From: Bin55 sp963664665
GTDB taxonomy: Bacteria > Pseudomonadota > Gammaproteobacteria > Pseudomonadales > Azotimanducaceae
Reading direction: 5' to 3'
NCBI GenBank assembly: GCA_963664665.2
Contig: CAXXMH010000004.1
Location: forward strand, 1,054,001 to 1,118,000
DNA length: 64,000 nucleotides
Position numbers and translations under genes: made by a program
The notes under the pieces: model-generated
Seen by the model: only the letters and a program-made list of their open reading frames with translations
Databases searched by the model: none
Told to the model about the DNA's origin: nothing
Part shown: piece after piece, positions 7,025-16,086 of the stretch
Position numbering within the stretch: the stretch's first letter is position 1
Layout of the letters: each line of letters starts with the position of its first letter

Positions 7025-8675
7025 GAGGCTGTTGAAAATGTCGCTTTTGGGTTGGCATTCAAGGCGATTTAAGCTAACATTTAGCTTTCGATTAGTCAAC
7101 GGTACCCCCCGCCATGATTGGAGATGTCAATCGCGCTGAGCCTGTGCTGTTTCCGCCGTCGCTGGAAGAACTGCTGCCGGACGATCACGTCGCGCGACTG
7201 TACGTACGGGTGGCGGCGCGGTTGGACTTGTCAGCGTTAGAGGCGACGTACCATGTGGATGCGGGGCGCAAGGGGTACCCGCCGGCCGTGCTGCTGGCGC
7301 TGTGGCTGTACGGTTACATGACCGGCGTGAACAGTTCGCGCAAGCTGGAGCAAGCGACCCATGACCGGCTGGATTTCATGTACATCGCCGGGGGTCAGCA
7401 TCCGGACCACACGACGCTGGCGAACTTTCGCCGTGCGCATCGTGCGGCGTTTGAAGCGGCGGCGGCGGAATTCTTGCAGGTGCTGATCGAAGGCGGCGTG
7501 GTGCAGTTGTCCGCGATTGCGGTTGACGGGACGAAGCTGAAGGCGTATGCGGCGCGGGAGAAATCGTTGACGGCGAAGCTGGCGCGGAAACGCATCGAGG
7601 TCTGTCAAAAGGTGATTGCGCGCTTGTCCGAACAGGCGGACCGCCATGACGCTGAAGGCGCGGATGCCAACGTTCATGCGGTCGGTGCCGCCGTTGACGA
7701 TGACGTCTTGACGCGGCTGCTGGTGGACGTCAAGCGCTACGAGGCGATGGCGGCAAAACTGGATGCGGCGGACGCCGCTGCGCTGGCGGCCGAACAAGCC
7801 GCTTACGACAAGCTGCAGGCGGCCCGCGACGCGCATGAAAAAGCCCATGGCGCGAAGCCCCGGGGTGCGCCGCCGAAGCCGCCAGGGGATGCGCCCAAGC
7901 AGGCGGCGCGAGAACACTTGACCGACCCCGATTCGCAGCTGATGAAGACCCGTGACGGGATCATGCCGGCGTACAACGCGCAAGCGGGCGTCGACGTGGA
8001 CACGCAGCTCATCGTGACGTCGGGCGTGACCGACGCGCCGACCGACCACGGTCAGATCGTGCCGACGCTGGATGCGCTCGAAGCGTTGCCCACCGTCGAG
8101 CCAGACGTGGCGGCTGCCGCCGCGGATGACGAAGACGGTCGCATGAACCTGTTGGCGGACGCGGGTTACTACAGCGACGACAATGTTCGGGCGTGCGAGA
8201 AAGGCGGCGTCAAGGCCTATATCGCCACCGGCAAAAACGGGCGGGCACAACCACCGAAAGGGTCTTGTTCGCAAGCGGTCGAGACCATGGTGGCACGGAT
8301 GCAGGACGTGGTCGGCCAGGCCCTGTATCGCAAGCGCAAGAGCACGGTCGAAACGACGTTCGGCTGCATCAAGGACGCGATGGGATTTCGGTATCCGAAG
8401 ATGCGCGGTCTCGCCGGCGTTCAAACCGAGTGGCAGCTGGCGTGTCTGGCGTGGAACGTCAAACGCTTGTACAGTTTAGGTAGGGAAAGTCTATTCTGAA
8501 TGCGGAGAAACGCGAAAACCACCTCAAAGTGGATGCAATATGGCTGGTTTCGGTGACTTTGAGCGTTTAATTTCGGTCGAATCCGGCTTGACCGGCGCAC
8601 CGACACCGATCGGGCCGATTAAATGCGATCGCGAGCGAAAAACGCCGCAAAACCGAGTCGAAAATCAACAGCCTC
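7025..8675 (+). mobile_element. IS1182-type insertion sequence, copy B
   Basis: This 1651-bp element has the same GAGGCTGTTGA / TCAACAGCCTC ends as copy A. TTTA flanks it on both sides (7021-7024 and 8676-8679), a separate 4-bp target duplication. The different duplications show two independent insertions, not one tandem duplication. Its right end lies only 23 bp before the ATG of the efflux adaptor gene, so it separates that operon from its likely promoter region. Confidence 0.9.
7114..8499 (+). CDS. IS1182-family transposase (copy B)
   Basis: The 461-residue product is identical to that of copy A, with the same catalytic residues D138, D349 and E413 and an intact frame. It is read in the same direction as the downstream efflux operon. 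Transcripts passing the end of the transposase gene could therefore reach that operon, although I found no convincing outward promoter in the 176 bp at the right end. Confidence 0.92.
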   Translation: MIGDVNRAEPVLFPPSLEELLPDDHVARLYVRVAARLDLSALEATYHVDAGRKGYPPAVLLALWLYGYMTGVNSSRKLEQATHDRLDFMYIAGGQHPDHTTLANFRRAHRAAFEAAAAEFLQVLIEGGVVQLSAIAVDGTKLKAYAAREKSLTAKLARKRIEVCQKVIARLSEQADRHDAEGADANVHAVGAAVDDDVLTRLLVDVKRYEAMAAKLDAADAAALAAEQAAYDKLQAARDAHEKAHGAKPRGAPPKPPGDAPKQAAREHLTDPDSQLMKTRDGIMPAYNAQAGVDVDTQLIVTSGVTDAPTDHGQIVPTLDALEALPTVEPDVAAAAADDEDGRMNLLADAGYYSDDNVRACEKGGVKAYIATGKNGRAQPPKGSCSQAVETMVARMQDVVGQALYRKRKSTVETTFGCIKDAMGFRYPKMRGLAGVQTEWQLACLAWNVKRLYSLGRESLF

Positions 8676-8698
8676 TTTAACTAGCTCAAATCCGCCGT

Positions 8699-9940
8699 AT
8701 GTCCGAAGATCGAACTGCCGATCTCCAAAACCTCAGCATAGATCGAACTGAGCGACCGCGGTCGAAGTGGCGCATCCTGATTTGGATGGTTCTGATCGCG
8801 GCGCTCGGTGGGGTGTCGTACATCGGTTACTTCGTTTACTTCGTCGACGATACGCTACAGGTAAGTTCTGCGCTTGCTGTTTCGGCAGCGAGGGACTCAC
8901 GAACTGAAAGTGTATTGGATGCGACAGGTTTTGTCGTGGCGCGACGACAGGCGTCCGTTAGCTCAAAAGTTCCAGGTAAGGTCACGTCAGTACTCATCGA
9001 AGAGGGTATGGAAGTAAATGAGGGTCAGCTACTGGCGACGCTAGACGATTCGATCACTCGTGCTCAGTTGGAGCTTGCACGCTCGCAATTGGAAGCAACG
9101 CGTTCGCAGTTGGCGGAGTTCAAGCTTCGTTATGAGCAGGCGACACTAGAAAGTGAACGAAATGAGCGCTTGGCCGAAGAAGGCCTGATCAGCGCCAACG
9201 AATTTGAGCGCAGCCGCTTGGATAAGGAGACTTTAGGTAGCGCGATCGAAGTCGCGACGGAGAACGTCGCAGTAGGCGAACGTACTGTCGAGCTACAGGA
9301 GACATACCTAGCTGACATGGAGATTCGAGCGCCGTTTTCTGGGATTGTCATCTCGAAGACCGCGCAACCCGGCGAAATGATTGCACCGGTAGCAGGAGGA
9401 GGCGGATTCACGCGAACGGGAATCTGCACGATCGTGGACATGGAGTCACTCGAAGTACAGATTGATGTAAACGAGTCGTACATCAATCGAGTCCAGCCAG
9501 GTCAGCAAGTCACGGTTCAATTGACGGCATATCCAGATGTCAGGATGCCTGCAGAAGTCATTGCCATCATTCCCACCGCAGATCGAGCGCGGTCTACGGT
9601 TAAAGTAAGGGTTGGCTTCAAACAGAGGGATGACCGTGTATTGCCGGACATGGCAGTAAAGGTAGCATTCTTGGAAGAAGGTGAGATTGCTGAACTGGAG
9701 GAGGTCCCATCAGGCGTCGTCGTTCCAACAACGGCAATCGACGCGGAAGCTGGCGTTGACCAAGTATGGGTCATCAAGGAAAACACGCTGGGAGTTCGAC
9801 GAGTGCGCCTTGGCGAAGAGGTCGAAAACGGCGGTGTCCAGATTCTTGATGGTCTACGCAGTGGCGAGCGAGTCGTCGTTGGGCTCACACCACAACTGAA
9901 ACGGGCACTGGAAGACGGAAAGACTGTCACCACAAATTAA
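8699..9940 (+). CDS. Periplasmic adaptor (membrane fusion) protein, MacA/HlyD-like
   Basis: This 413-residue protein would bridge an inner-membrane ABC transporter to an outer-membrane channel. It has one N-terminal membrane anchor (about residues 25-47). The biotinyl-lipoyl-like half motif follows (SSKVPGKVTSVLIEEGMEVNEGQLLATLDDS), then a coiled-coil hairpin rich in Ala, Glu and Leu (about 115-200), the second lipoyl half (MEIRAPFSGIVISK), and beta-barrel and membrane-proximal domains. The order fits MacA-type adaptors. It is the first gene of a four-gene run (8699-12994) with the ATPase only 20 bp downstream. The insertion sequence ends 23 bp before the ATG, and no good ribosome-binding site is visible in what remains. 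No TolC-type gene is in the window. Confidence 0.85.
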   Translation: MSEDRTADLQNLSIDRTERPRSKWRILIWMVLIAALGGVSYIGYFVYFVDDTLQVSSALAVSAARDSRTESVLDATGFVVARRQASVSSKVPGKVTSVLIEEGMEVNEGQLLATLDDSITRAQLELARSQLEATRSQLAEFKLRYEQATLESERNERLAEEGLISANEFERSRLDKETLGSAIEVATENVAVGERTVELQETYLADMEIRAPFSGIVISKTAQPGEMIAPVAGGGGFTRTGICTIVDMESLEVQIDVNESYINRVQPGQQVTVQLTAYPDVRMPAEVIAIIPTADRARSTVKVRVGFKQRDDRVLPDMAVKVAFLEEGEIAELEEVPSGVVVPTTAIDAEAGVDQVWVIKENTLGVRRVRLGEEVENGGVQILDGLRSGERVVVGLTPQLKRALEDGKTVTTN

Positions 9941-9960
9941 CAAACTCGCGGGAAAGGACG

Positions 9961-10656
9961 ATGGCGTTTATTGAGTTGATCAACGTAGTCAAGAACTACA
10001 CAAAAGGCAGTGAGGTTGTTCACGTTCTACAGGACTTGAACTTGTCACTGAACGCTGGTGACTTCCTTGCCTTAATGGGTCCGAGCGGCAGCGGTAAGAG
10101 TACGTTGTTGAACTTGATTGGTGGAATCGACAAACCTACTGCTGGTAGGGTCATCGTAGGAGGTGCAGAACTCGGGGGCATGTCGAGTTCGCAATTGGCG
10201 AAATGGCGTTCTGAATCGATTGGATTTGTGTTTCAGTTTTACAACTTGCTGCCGTTCTTAACGGCGCAACGCAACGTTGAGCTGCCTCTTCTACTGACAA
10301 ATTTGAATGGATCGCAACGTAAAGAGAACGCAATGACTGCATTGCGTACGGTGTCGCTCGATGACCGAGCTAAGCACAAACCCGGTCAATTGAGTGGCGG
10401 ACAGCAACAACGCGTTGCAATTGCTCGTGCCATCGTTGCGGACCCACAGATCTTGGTTTGCGATGAGCCGACCGGCGATTTGGATCGTCAAAGTGCTCAG
10501 GAGATTCTGGCGTTGCTTGAGATCTTGAACGATCGATTTAAGAAGACGATCATCATGGTTACGCACGATCCACTAGCTGCAGAGCATGCGAAGAAGGTCC
10601 TGCATCTTGATAAAGGTGTCCTCGTAGAAAGCACAGAAGAGGCGGTTTCGGCATGA
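9961..10656 (+). CDS. ABC transporter ATPase, MacB/LolD-type
   Basis: The 231-residue subunit would power the FtsX-like permeases encoded next to it. Walker A is GPSGSGKST (40-48), the signature is LSGGQQQR (144-151), Walker B ends in VCDEP with the catalytic Glu at 169, and the switch His is H202 in MVTHD. The QFYNLLPFLTA block after the Q-loop is typical of the MacB/LolD/FtsE group. GGAAAGGACG precedes the ATG. It overlaps the first permease by 4 bp (ATGA), strongly suggesting translational coupling. Confidence 0.92.
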   Translation: MAFIELINVVKNYTKGSEVVHVLQDLNLSLNAGDFLALMGPSGSGKSTLLNLIGGIDKPTAGRVIVGGAELGGMSSSQLAKWRSESIGFVFQFYNLLPFLTAQRNVELPLLLTNLNGSQRKENAMTALRTVSLDDRAKHKPGQLSGGQQQRVAIARAIVADPQILVCDEPTGDLDRQSAQEILALLEILNDRFKKTIIMVTHDPLAAEHAKKVLHLDKGVLVESTEEAVSA

Positions 10657-11819
10657 CGGGAGTCGGTTTCGTTTGGAAAAACCTCTACCGTAAGAAAACT
10701 CGCACCTTTCTTACTTTCTTCTGCCTCTATATCGCGTTTCTGTTATACGTTGCACTGGGTTCGATCGCCGTCGTGTTTTCAGTGGACACCCTTGGCGGCG
10801 AACTGGGTGCAAATCGTCTTCAAACGAGTGCTAAGTACTCGATGATCGACGATATTCCCAAACGATACGTTGACGAAATTTCGCAACTCGACGGCGTCGA
10901 GCTGGTTACTCACATGTCTTGGTTTGGTGGTTATTACCAGGAACCCAGCAACATGTTGGTCACATTTCCTGTTGACCCGAGTACCTTCTTCAGGGTATAT
11001 CCAGAATATGAGATAAGTGATGAACACCTAACCGCATTTTTGGAAACTCGACGCGGCATGGTTGCACCAATCAGTTTGGTCGAACAGTATCAGTGGAAGG
11101 TTGGTGACATCATTCCAATAGGCTCGCAAATCTACCCCCAAGAAGATGGTAACTACGTATGGGAATTTGAGCTAGTTGGTTCCTACACGCCAGATCAGGA
11201 CGGTCAGACTGCCGTCTTGTTGCAGTATGACTACTTCGAAGAAGCGACTGCATTTGGCAAAGGAGCTGTAGGTTGGTTAGCAATACAGATTTCGGACCCG
11301 CAATTAGCGCCTGAGCTCTCGCAGCAGATTGACAGCATGTACATCAATTCGTCAGACCCCGTTCGTACCGCTACCGAAAGTGAGTCGAATCGTCAATTCC
11401 TCGCGCAATACGGCAACATCACGCTCATGATGAGCGGCATTCTATTGGCGGTGTTCTTCACGATATTGCTGGTTTGTGCAAACACGATGGCTCAAGCGTT
11501 TCGCGAACGCATCTCAGAACTTGGCGTGTTAAAGACAATTGGTTTCAATGACTACAGACTCGGTTTGTGGATGCTAAGTGAAGCAATCTGGCTTAGTGTG
11601 ATTCCAGCTGTATTTGGAGTCCTTATCGGTATGGGAGTTCTATTCGCGCTGGGATCCTCTGGGGCAACTGCGATGTTCGTACCGACCCCTCCCATGTCCG
11701 TAGTTCTATCCACGGCGGCTTCCTCGCTTGCACTCGCTCTGGCTCTTGGGGTGATCGTGGGTGCGATTCCTGCCTTGACGACGACGCGAATGTCCATCGT
11801 TGATGCGATGCACGCGTAA
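10653..11819 (+). CDS. FtsX-like ABC permease, first subunit
   Basis: This 388-residue membrane protein has the MacB/FtsX topology. One N-terminal TM helix (about 13-38) is followed by a large periplasmic domain (about 40-250) and three C-terminal helices (about 254-280, 300-335 and 350-378). The cytoplasmic coupling segment FRERISELGVLKTIGF between the last helices is the conserved FtsX-domain signature. It starts inside the ATPase stop codon and is followed 14 bp later by a second, different permease. The transporter is therefore probably heterodimeric, unlike classical MacB, where ATPase and permease are fused and form a homodimer. Confidence 0.88.
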   Translation: MTGVGFVWKNLYRKKTRTFLTFFCLYIAFLLYVALGSIAVVFSVDTLGGELGANRLQTSAKYSMIDDIPKRYVDEISQLDGVELVTHMSWFGGYYQEPSNMLVTFPVDPSTFFRVYPEYEISDEHLTAFLETRRGMVAPISLVEQYQWKVGDIIPIGSQIYPQEDGNYVWEFELVGSYTPDQDGQTAVLLQYDYFEEATAFGKGAVGWLAIQISDPQLAPELSQQIDSMYINSSDPVRTATESESNRQFLAQYGNITLMMSGILLAVFFTILLVCANTMAQAFRERISELGVLKTIGFNDYRLGLWMLSEAIWLSVIPAVFGVLIGMGVLFALGSSGATAMFVPTPPMSVVLSTAASSLALALALGVIVGAIPALTTTRMSIVDAMHA

Positions 11820-11833
11820 CTTGAGGATCCAAC

Positions 11834-12994
11834 ATGATTAAGCAAATTCTCAAGATCTCATTGATGAACCTGCGCAATTTGCCGTCGCGTTTTGGTATCT
11901 CATCGGTCGTAGTTGTTGGAATCGGTGGTGTCGTCGGCGTGTTGGTCGCCATATTGGCAATGGCATCTGGTTTCGAGTCGGCGCTGTCGAGCGGTGCGTC
12001 GAGTGACCGGGTGATTGTGTTGCGCGATGGATCGACCGATGAGATGGCCAGTTCGATCGGTCCGGAAGAAATCGCACTGATTGAAATCCTGCCAGGCGTT
12101 GCGGCGCATAGTCCGGAGTTGTACACCGTGGTTGATGTCCCGAAGATGGACACGGGTACGTACGCCAATCTCATTGCCAGAGGGGTAGGTACGGGTGCAT
12201 TTGAGGTACGACCTGAGATCGAGATTGTTGAAGGCAGGAACTTTGTGCCCGGACGAACTGAGATCATCGCGGGGGTGAAAGCGGCTAGCGAATTCAGAGG
12301 ATTGGCGGTCGGTTCGGAAGTGTCCTTGCGTGATTCCACGTGGCAGGTGGTTGGACATTTTGAGGCTGCAGGATCTGCCTATGAATCCGAGATCTGGCTC
12401 GATTTTCCAGCGGCGCTGAATGCGTTTCGACGGTTTTCTGCGACTTCACTGAGAATTCGGTTGGACTCTCCTGCTGACTTTGACGTATTGTCTGAGGCGA
12501 TTGAGGCTGAGTCCCGTCTACAAGTGCAAGTCATCTCTGAGCCGTCGTTTATGGAAGGTCAATCTGTGGTTTTACGGCAGATCATCAGGTCTTTCGGTTA
12601 CGCCGTGGCGGTCATCATGGCGATCGGCGCATTATTTGCGGCGCTCAATACGATGTATACCGCTGTGTCGACGCGGACGATCGAAATTGCAACGTTACGA
12701 GCGATCGGTTTCTCGAGCATACCAATTGTGATATCAGTGATGATTGAAGCAGTCATCCTGGCTTTACTGGGGGGCGCTTTGGGTGCGCTGTTTTCTTACA
12801 TTGTTTTTAACGGCTTTACCGTGGCCACTTTGAATCCTGCGGCTTTTTCGCAAGTGGCTTTCGATTTCCATGTTTCGACCGAGATCATCTATCTTGGCAT
12901 GACGTGGGCGGTCGTTATCGGGTTCTTTGGTGGACTGCTACCCGCTTTGAGCGCGGCGTTCATTCCGATTACCGTAGCGTTGCGAGGCGAATAG
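11834..12994 (+). CDS. FtsX-like ABC permease, second subunit
   Basis: The 386-residue protein has the same topology as its neighbour: a TM helix near residues 18-42, a periplasmic domain to about 250, and three C-terminal helices. The segment TRTIEIATLRAIGFSSIPI matches the FtsX coupling signature. GAGGAT lies upstream of the ATG. Sequence similarity to the first permease is low apart from these elements, so the two have distinct roles. It ends the efflux operon, 38 bp before the MATE gene, which may be cotranscribed. The exported compound cannot be told from the sequence. Confidence 0.86.
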   Translation: MIKQILKISLMNLRNLPSRFGISSVVVVGIGGVVGVLVAILAMASGFESALSSGASSDRVIVLRDGSTDEMASSIGPEEIALIEILPGVAAHSPELYTVVDVPKMDTGTYANLIARGVGTGAFEVRPEIEIVEGRNFVPGRTEIIAGVKAASEFRGLAVGSEVSLRDSTWQVVGHFEAAGSAYESEIWLDFPAALNAFRRFSATSLRIRLDSPADFDVLSEAIEAESRLQVQVISEPSFMEGQSVVLRQIIRSFGYAVAVIMAIGALFAALNTMYTAVSTRTIEIATLRAIGFSSIPIVISVMIEAVILALLGGALGALFSYIVFNGFTVATLNPAAFSQVAFDFHVSTEIIYLGMTWAVVIGFFGGLLPALSAAFIPITVALRGE

Positions 12995-13032
12995 CGTCGG
13001 ACAGCTAAATCCGATTTCGCCCGAGAGGCGAA

Positions 13033-14445
13033 ATGACTGACGCGCAATCGGCGGTTCAACAGCGCGCACAACAGCGGCTTTCTGGTGCTAGCACGAGCAC
13101 GAGTTTGCTTGACGGCTCGATCCCTCGCCAGCTCTTTAGATTAACGGTACCGATGCTGCTTGGCATCTCTTCGATGATGATTGCATCGCTAATCGACGCG
13201 TATTACGTGGGTCAGATTGGCACGGTCGAACTTGCTGCGTTGACGCTGACGTTTCCTCTTGTGATGGGATTCTCAAGCTTGTCGATGGGGTTCGGAATTG
13301 GCGCGACATCGATCATCTCGCGGACAGTCGGGGCCGGAGATTGGGCGAAGGCACAACGCATCGCGACACATACGTTGATTCTCGTGATCGGATTCGTGTC
13401 TGTACTTACGGTCGTGGGTTATGTGTTCGCGGAGTCAATATTCGGGATGCTCAACGCTCGAGAGGAACTGCTGCCGATTGCCGTGAATTACACGTATATC
13501 ACACTCCTTGGCGTTCCGATCTTAGCCGTTCCGATGGTGGGCGGGATGATGCTCCGGTCATTCAACGACGTGCGTTCACCTGCCATCATCATGGTATCCG
13601 GTGCGGCAATCCAAGTGGTCATTGCACCAATACTTATCTGGGGTGTTGGCACATGGGAGGGTTTTGGAGTTTACGGCTCGGCATGGTCCTTCGTGATCTC
13701 AAGATTAGTCGTTGCCTTTTATGCAGTCGGATTGTTTCGCCGGCGCGGCTTAATTCAGCATCCCGGTTCGTTCGAGCAATTTCGAACGTCTGTATTTGAA
13801 GTGATGCGCCTCGCGTTGCCTTCAATGGCTAGTCAGGTATTGATGCCAGTATCAATGTACCTAATCATGATGCTAGTCGCCTCTTACGATAACCATGTAG
13901 TTGCCGCTTACGGTGTCGCAACGCGTATTGAGGCTATGACCATGATCGTGGTTATGGCAATGAGCTCAAGTATGGGTCCTTTTGTGGGACAAAACTTCGG
14001 GGCGCGTCGATTTGACCGAATCAAGAGCGCGCTTCGGATGTGTTACGTGTTCTGTTTGAGCTACGGACTCGTCGTCACAGTAATCCTGGTATTGCTTGGC
14101 GGCGCGATTTCAGGCGTGTTTCGCGATGACCCAGCGGTTGTTGCAGTGGCCACCGAGTTTTTCTATATAGTCCCGGTCTCGATTGGGATCATGGGCGTAT
14201 CCATGATCGCAGGGAGCACCTTTGTTGCGTATGGTGAACCGGTACCGTCCTTCGTGCTATCGATGTTTCGGATGTTCGTCGTGCTTTTGCCGCTGTGCTA
14301 CTTGCTAAATTTGTTGATGGGGTACCTCGGTATCTTTATAGCGATCGCGATTACGAATGGAACGGTAGGCTTTATTTCCTTCTTTTGGCTTCGTAGCATG
14401 ACCAATCGATTCCGATTGCATTTAGCAGCACCATCCCCTGCATAA
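13033..14445 (+). CDS. MATE-family multidrug/metabolite exporter
   Basis: The 470-residue inner-membrane protein has about twelve hydrophobic helices. It shows the MATE pattern IPRQLFRLTVPMLLG at the start of TM1, YYVGQIGTVELAALTLTFP, and a second half restarting at VMRLALPSMASQ, reflecting the internal two-fold repeat. The GPFVGQNFGARRFDR loop after TM8 is a family hallmark. MATE proteins expel drugs or metabolites using sodium or proton gradients. GAGAGGCGAA precedes the ATG. Its position directly after an ABC efflux operon suggests a shared protective job, but the substrate is unknown. Confidence 0.9.
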   Translation: MTDAQSAVQQRAQQRLSGASTSTSLLDGSIPRQLFRLTVPMLLGISSMMIASLIDAYYVGQIGTVELAALTLTFPLVMGFSSLSMGFGIGATSIISRTVGAGDWAKAQRIATHTLILVIGFVSVLTVVGYVFAESIFGMLNAREELLPIAVNYTYITLLGVPILAVPMVGGMMLRSFNDVRSPAIIMVSGAAIQVVIAPILIWGVGTWEGFGVYGSAWSFVISRLVVAFYAVGLFRRRGLIQHPGSFEQFRTSVFEVMRLALPSMASQVLMPVSMYLIMMLVASYDNHVVAAYGVATRIEAMTMIVVMAMSSSMGPFVGQNFGARRFDRIKSALRMCYVFCLSYGLVVTVILVLLGGAISGVFRDDPAVVAVATEFFYIVPVSIGIMGVSMIAGSTFVAYGEPVPSFVLSMFRMFVVLLPLCYLLNLLMGYLGIFIAIAITNGTVGFISFFWLRSMTNRFRLHLAAPSPA

Positions 14446-14470
14446 ATTCCATGCGAATAGGACTTAGTCC

Positions 14471-14965
14471 TTAGTAAATACCGGCTTCCAGTCCAGCGGC
14501 CAACGCCAATCCTAATTCGCGACAGGCTTCTATTTGTTCGTTTGTTGCAGCGCCTTTTACGACGATCGGTTCCTGTACTTCAACGAAAGGGTAGCCTTTT
14601 CCAATTCGTCGGATCGCTGTTAATGCGCCGGTCCCATCGTTGCCCGCGCTAATGAAAATCCCGCACGGTAAGGGTTTTATCTTTCCTTCAACTTCATAAA
14701 AAGTCCGGTCTAAGAAGTCCTTCATGCCGCCGGACATGTAACCGAAATTTTCGGGAGTTCCCAATATCAATCCGTCTGCGGCGAGAAGGTCGCTAGCGTC
14801 CGCGTCAAGCGCTTGTTTCATGACGACTTTGACGGACGAGATCTCAGCATCCGTTGCTCCTGCGAGTACCGCATCCGCCATGCGCTGGGTCTGACCCGAC
14901 TTTGAGTGATAGACGATCAGCAATTGCGACACTGTCGTTCGAAGGTTGTGAGATTGAGCGTTCAT
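14471..14965 (-). CDS. Flavodoxin/NAD(P)H-dependent FMN oxidoreductase-like protein
   Basis: The 164-residue product has a flavodoxin-like fold. The phosphate-binding loop is HSKSGQTQRMA, the second FMN loop is GTPENFGYMSGGMKDFLDR, and a third is FISAGNDGTGALTAIRR. I placed the start at the ATG at 14965: the family begins a few residues before the first strand LLIVYHS, and the open frame upstream (to 15124) would overlap the divergent dehydrogenase gene. It is convergent with the MATE gene, 25 bp apart. Similar proteins are electron carriers or quinone/FMN reductases; the partner here is not evident. Confidence 0.8.
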   Translation of the reverse strand: MNAQSHNLRTTVSQLLIVYHSKSGQTQRMADAVLAGATDAEISSVKVVMKQALDADASDLLAADGLILGTPENFGYMSGGMKDFLDRTFYEVEGKIKPLPCGIFISAGNDGTGALTAIRRIGKGYPFVEVQEPIVVKGAATNEQIEACRELGLALAAGLEAGIY

Positions 14966-15088
14966 TATTGTGATGTGGTTGACGATTTTCGGCAGTGCTG
15001 CGGTCACTGAAACCATGTCACACAGCCCGCTGACAGACCATAACCCGTTCTTGCGAATGTGCAAAATCGGATGTTCGGAGGATCGCGC

Positions 15089-16054
15089 ATGGAACTGAAC
15101 AACGAAGTCCTGTTGGATATCCATCGTCGCATGGTGCGGATTCGGACGTTTGAGACAGAAGCCGGAAAGCTCGCGGAAGCCGGAAAGATTCCCGGAGCGT
15201 TACATCTATACGTTGGTCAGGAAGCAGTTGCCTCTGGCATCATGGCGCACTTATCGAACGAAGATTGGATCACGAGTACACATCGTGGTCACGGTCATCT
15301 CATTGCGAAGGGTGGTGAATTCGGCCGGATGTTTGCCGAGTTGTTCGGTCGTGCGACCGGATACTGCAAAGGCAAAGGCGGCAGCATGCACATTTCCAAT
15401 ATGGATCTTGGGATGCTCGGTGCGAACGGCATCGTGGGTGCCGGTCCGCCAATCGCTGTAGGCGCCGCATTCTCGATTAAATATCGAAATACGAAGAACG
15501 TCGCGGTGACATTCTTTGGCGATGGCGCAAGCAACGAAGGGTCATTTCACGAAGCCGCAAACATGGCTGCGCTATACAAACTTCCCTTGTTGTTCGTGTG
15601 TGAGAACAACGGCTATGGGGAGTACACGGCTCAAGCTAACCATCAAGCCATTGTCGACGTTGCGGATCGTGCGGCAGGATACGGAATGCCTGGCGTGGTC
15701 GTGGATGGAATGGATGCGGTTGCCGTGTACGAAGCTGCGGACGCGGCGATCGCACGGGCTACTGCGGGTGATGGTCCGTCGCTACTTGAGTGCAAGACAT
15801 ATCGATTCTTCGACCACGTTGGGGTGCGCGGTATGGGTTTGACTTACCGAACCGATGAGGAACTGGCGGATTGGCAGAAACGAGACCCCATTCATATGTT
15901 CGAAGCACGCCTTGCCGAACTCGCTTTGGTTTCGAAAGAAGAGGCGGTTAAAGTCCATGAGGATGTGTTAACGGAGGTGCAGGAGGGCATCGAGTTCGCC
16001 GAGAGCAGCCCATTGCCAGATCCAGCGACCTTACTAGAGGATGTATACGCGTGA
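15089..16054 (+). CDS. acoA: TPP-dependent dehydrogenase E1 alpha subunit, acetoin-dehydrogenase type
   Basis: The 321-residue subunit binds thiamine diphosphate in a 2-oxo acid/acetoin dehydrogenase complex, which cleaves acetoin and passes the acetyl group to lipoate on E2. The TPP motif starts at GDGASNEG (144-151) and ends at ENN (172-174). STHRGHGH, near residue 63-70, and GKGGSMH are E1-alpha hallmarks. I chose the ATG at 15089 because GGAGG stands 7 bases before it. It heads an operon with E1 beta, AcoX and E2; the presence of AcoX is what favours acetoin over pyruvate or branched-chain substrates. Confidence 0.85.
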   Translation: MELNNEVLLDIHRRMVRIRTFETEAGKLAEAGKIPGALHLYVGQEAVASGIMAHLSNEDWITSTHRGHGHLIAKGGEFGRMFAELFGRATGYCKGKGGSMHISNMDLGMLGANGIVGAGPPIAVGAAFSIKYRNTKNVAVTFFGDGASNEGSFHEAANMAALYKLPLLFVCENNGYGEYTAQANHQAIVDVADRAAGYGMPGVVVDGMDAVAVYEAADAAIARATAGDGPSLLECKTYRFFDHVGVRGMGLTYRTDEELADWQKRDPIHMFEARLAELALVSKEEAVKVHEDVLTEVQEGIEFAESSPLPDPATLLEDVYA

Positions 16055-16086
16055 CCGCGTATCGGACGAGGATGAATGAGTAAATC

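Noticed and set aside
8500..8698. Outward promoter at the right end of insertion sequence copy B
   Set aside because: TTGACC near 8590 has no -10 box at proper spacing.
11623..12339. A 238-codon minus-strand frame across the two permease genes
   Set aside because: Both permeases on the plus strand have clear topology and signatures; this frame is Ser/Thr/Pro-rich antisense.
14458..14470. AGGACTTAGTCCT as a terminator between the MATE and flavodoxin genes
   Set aside because: The stem is only 5 bp and there is no T-tract.
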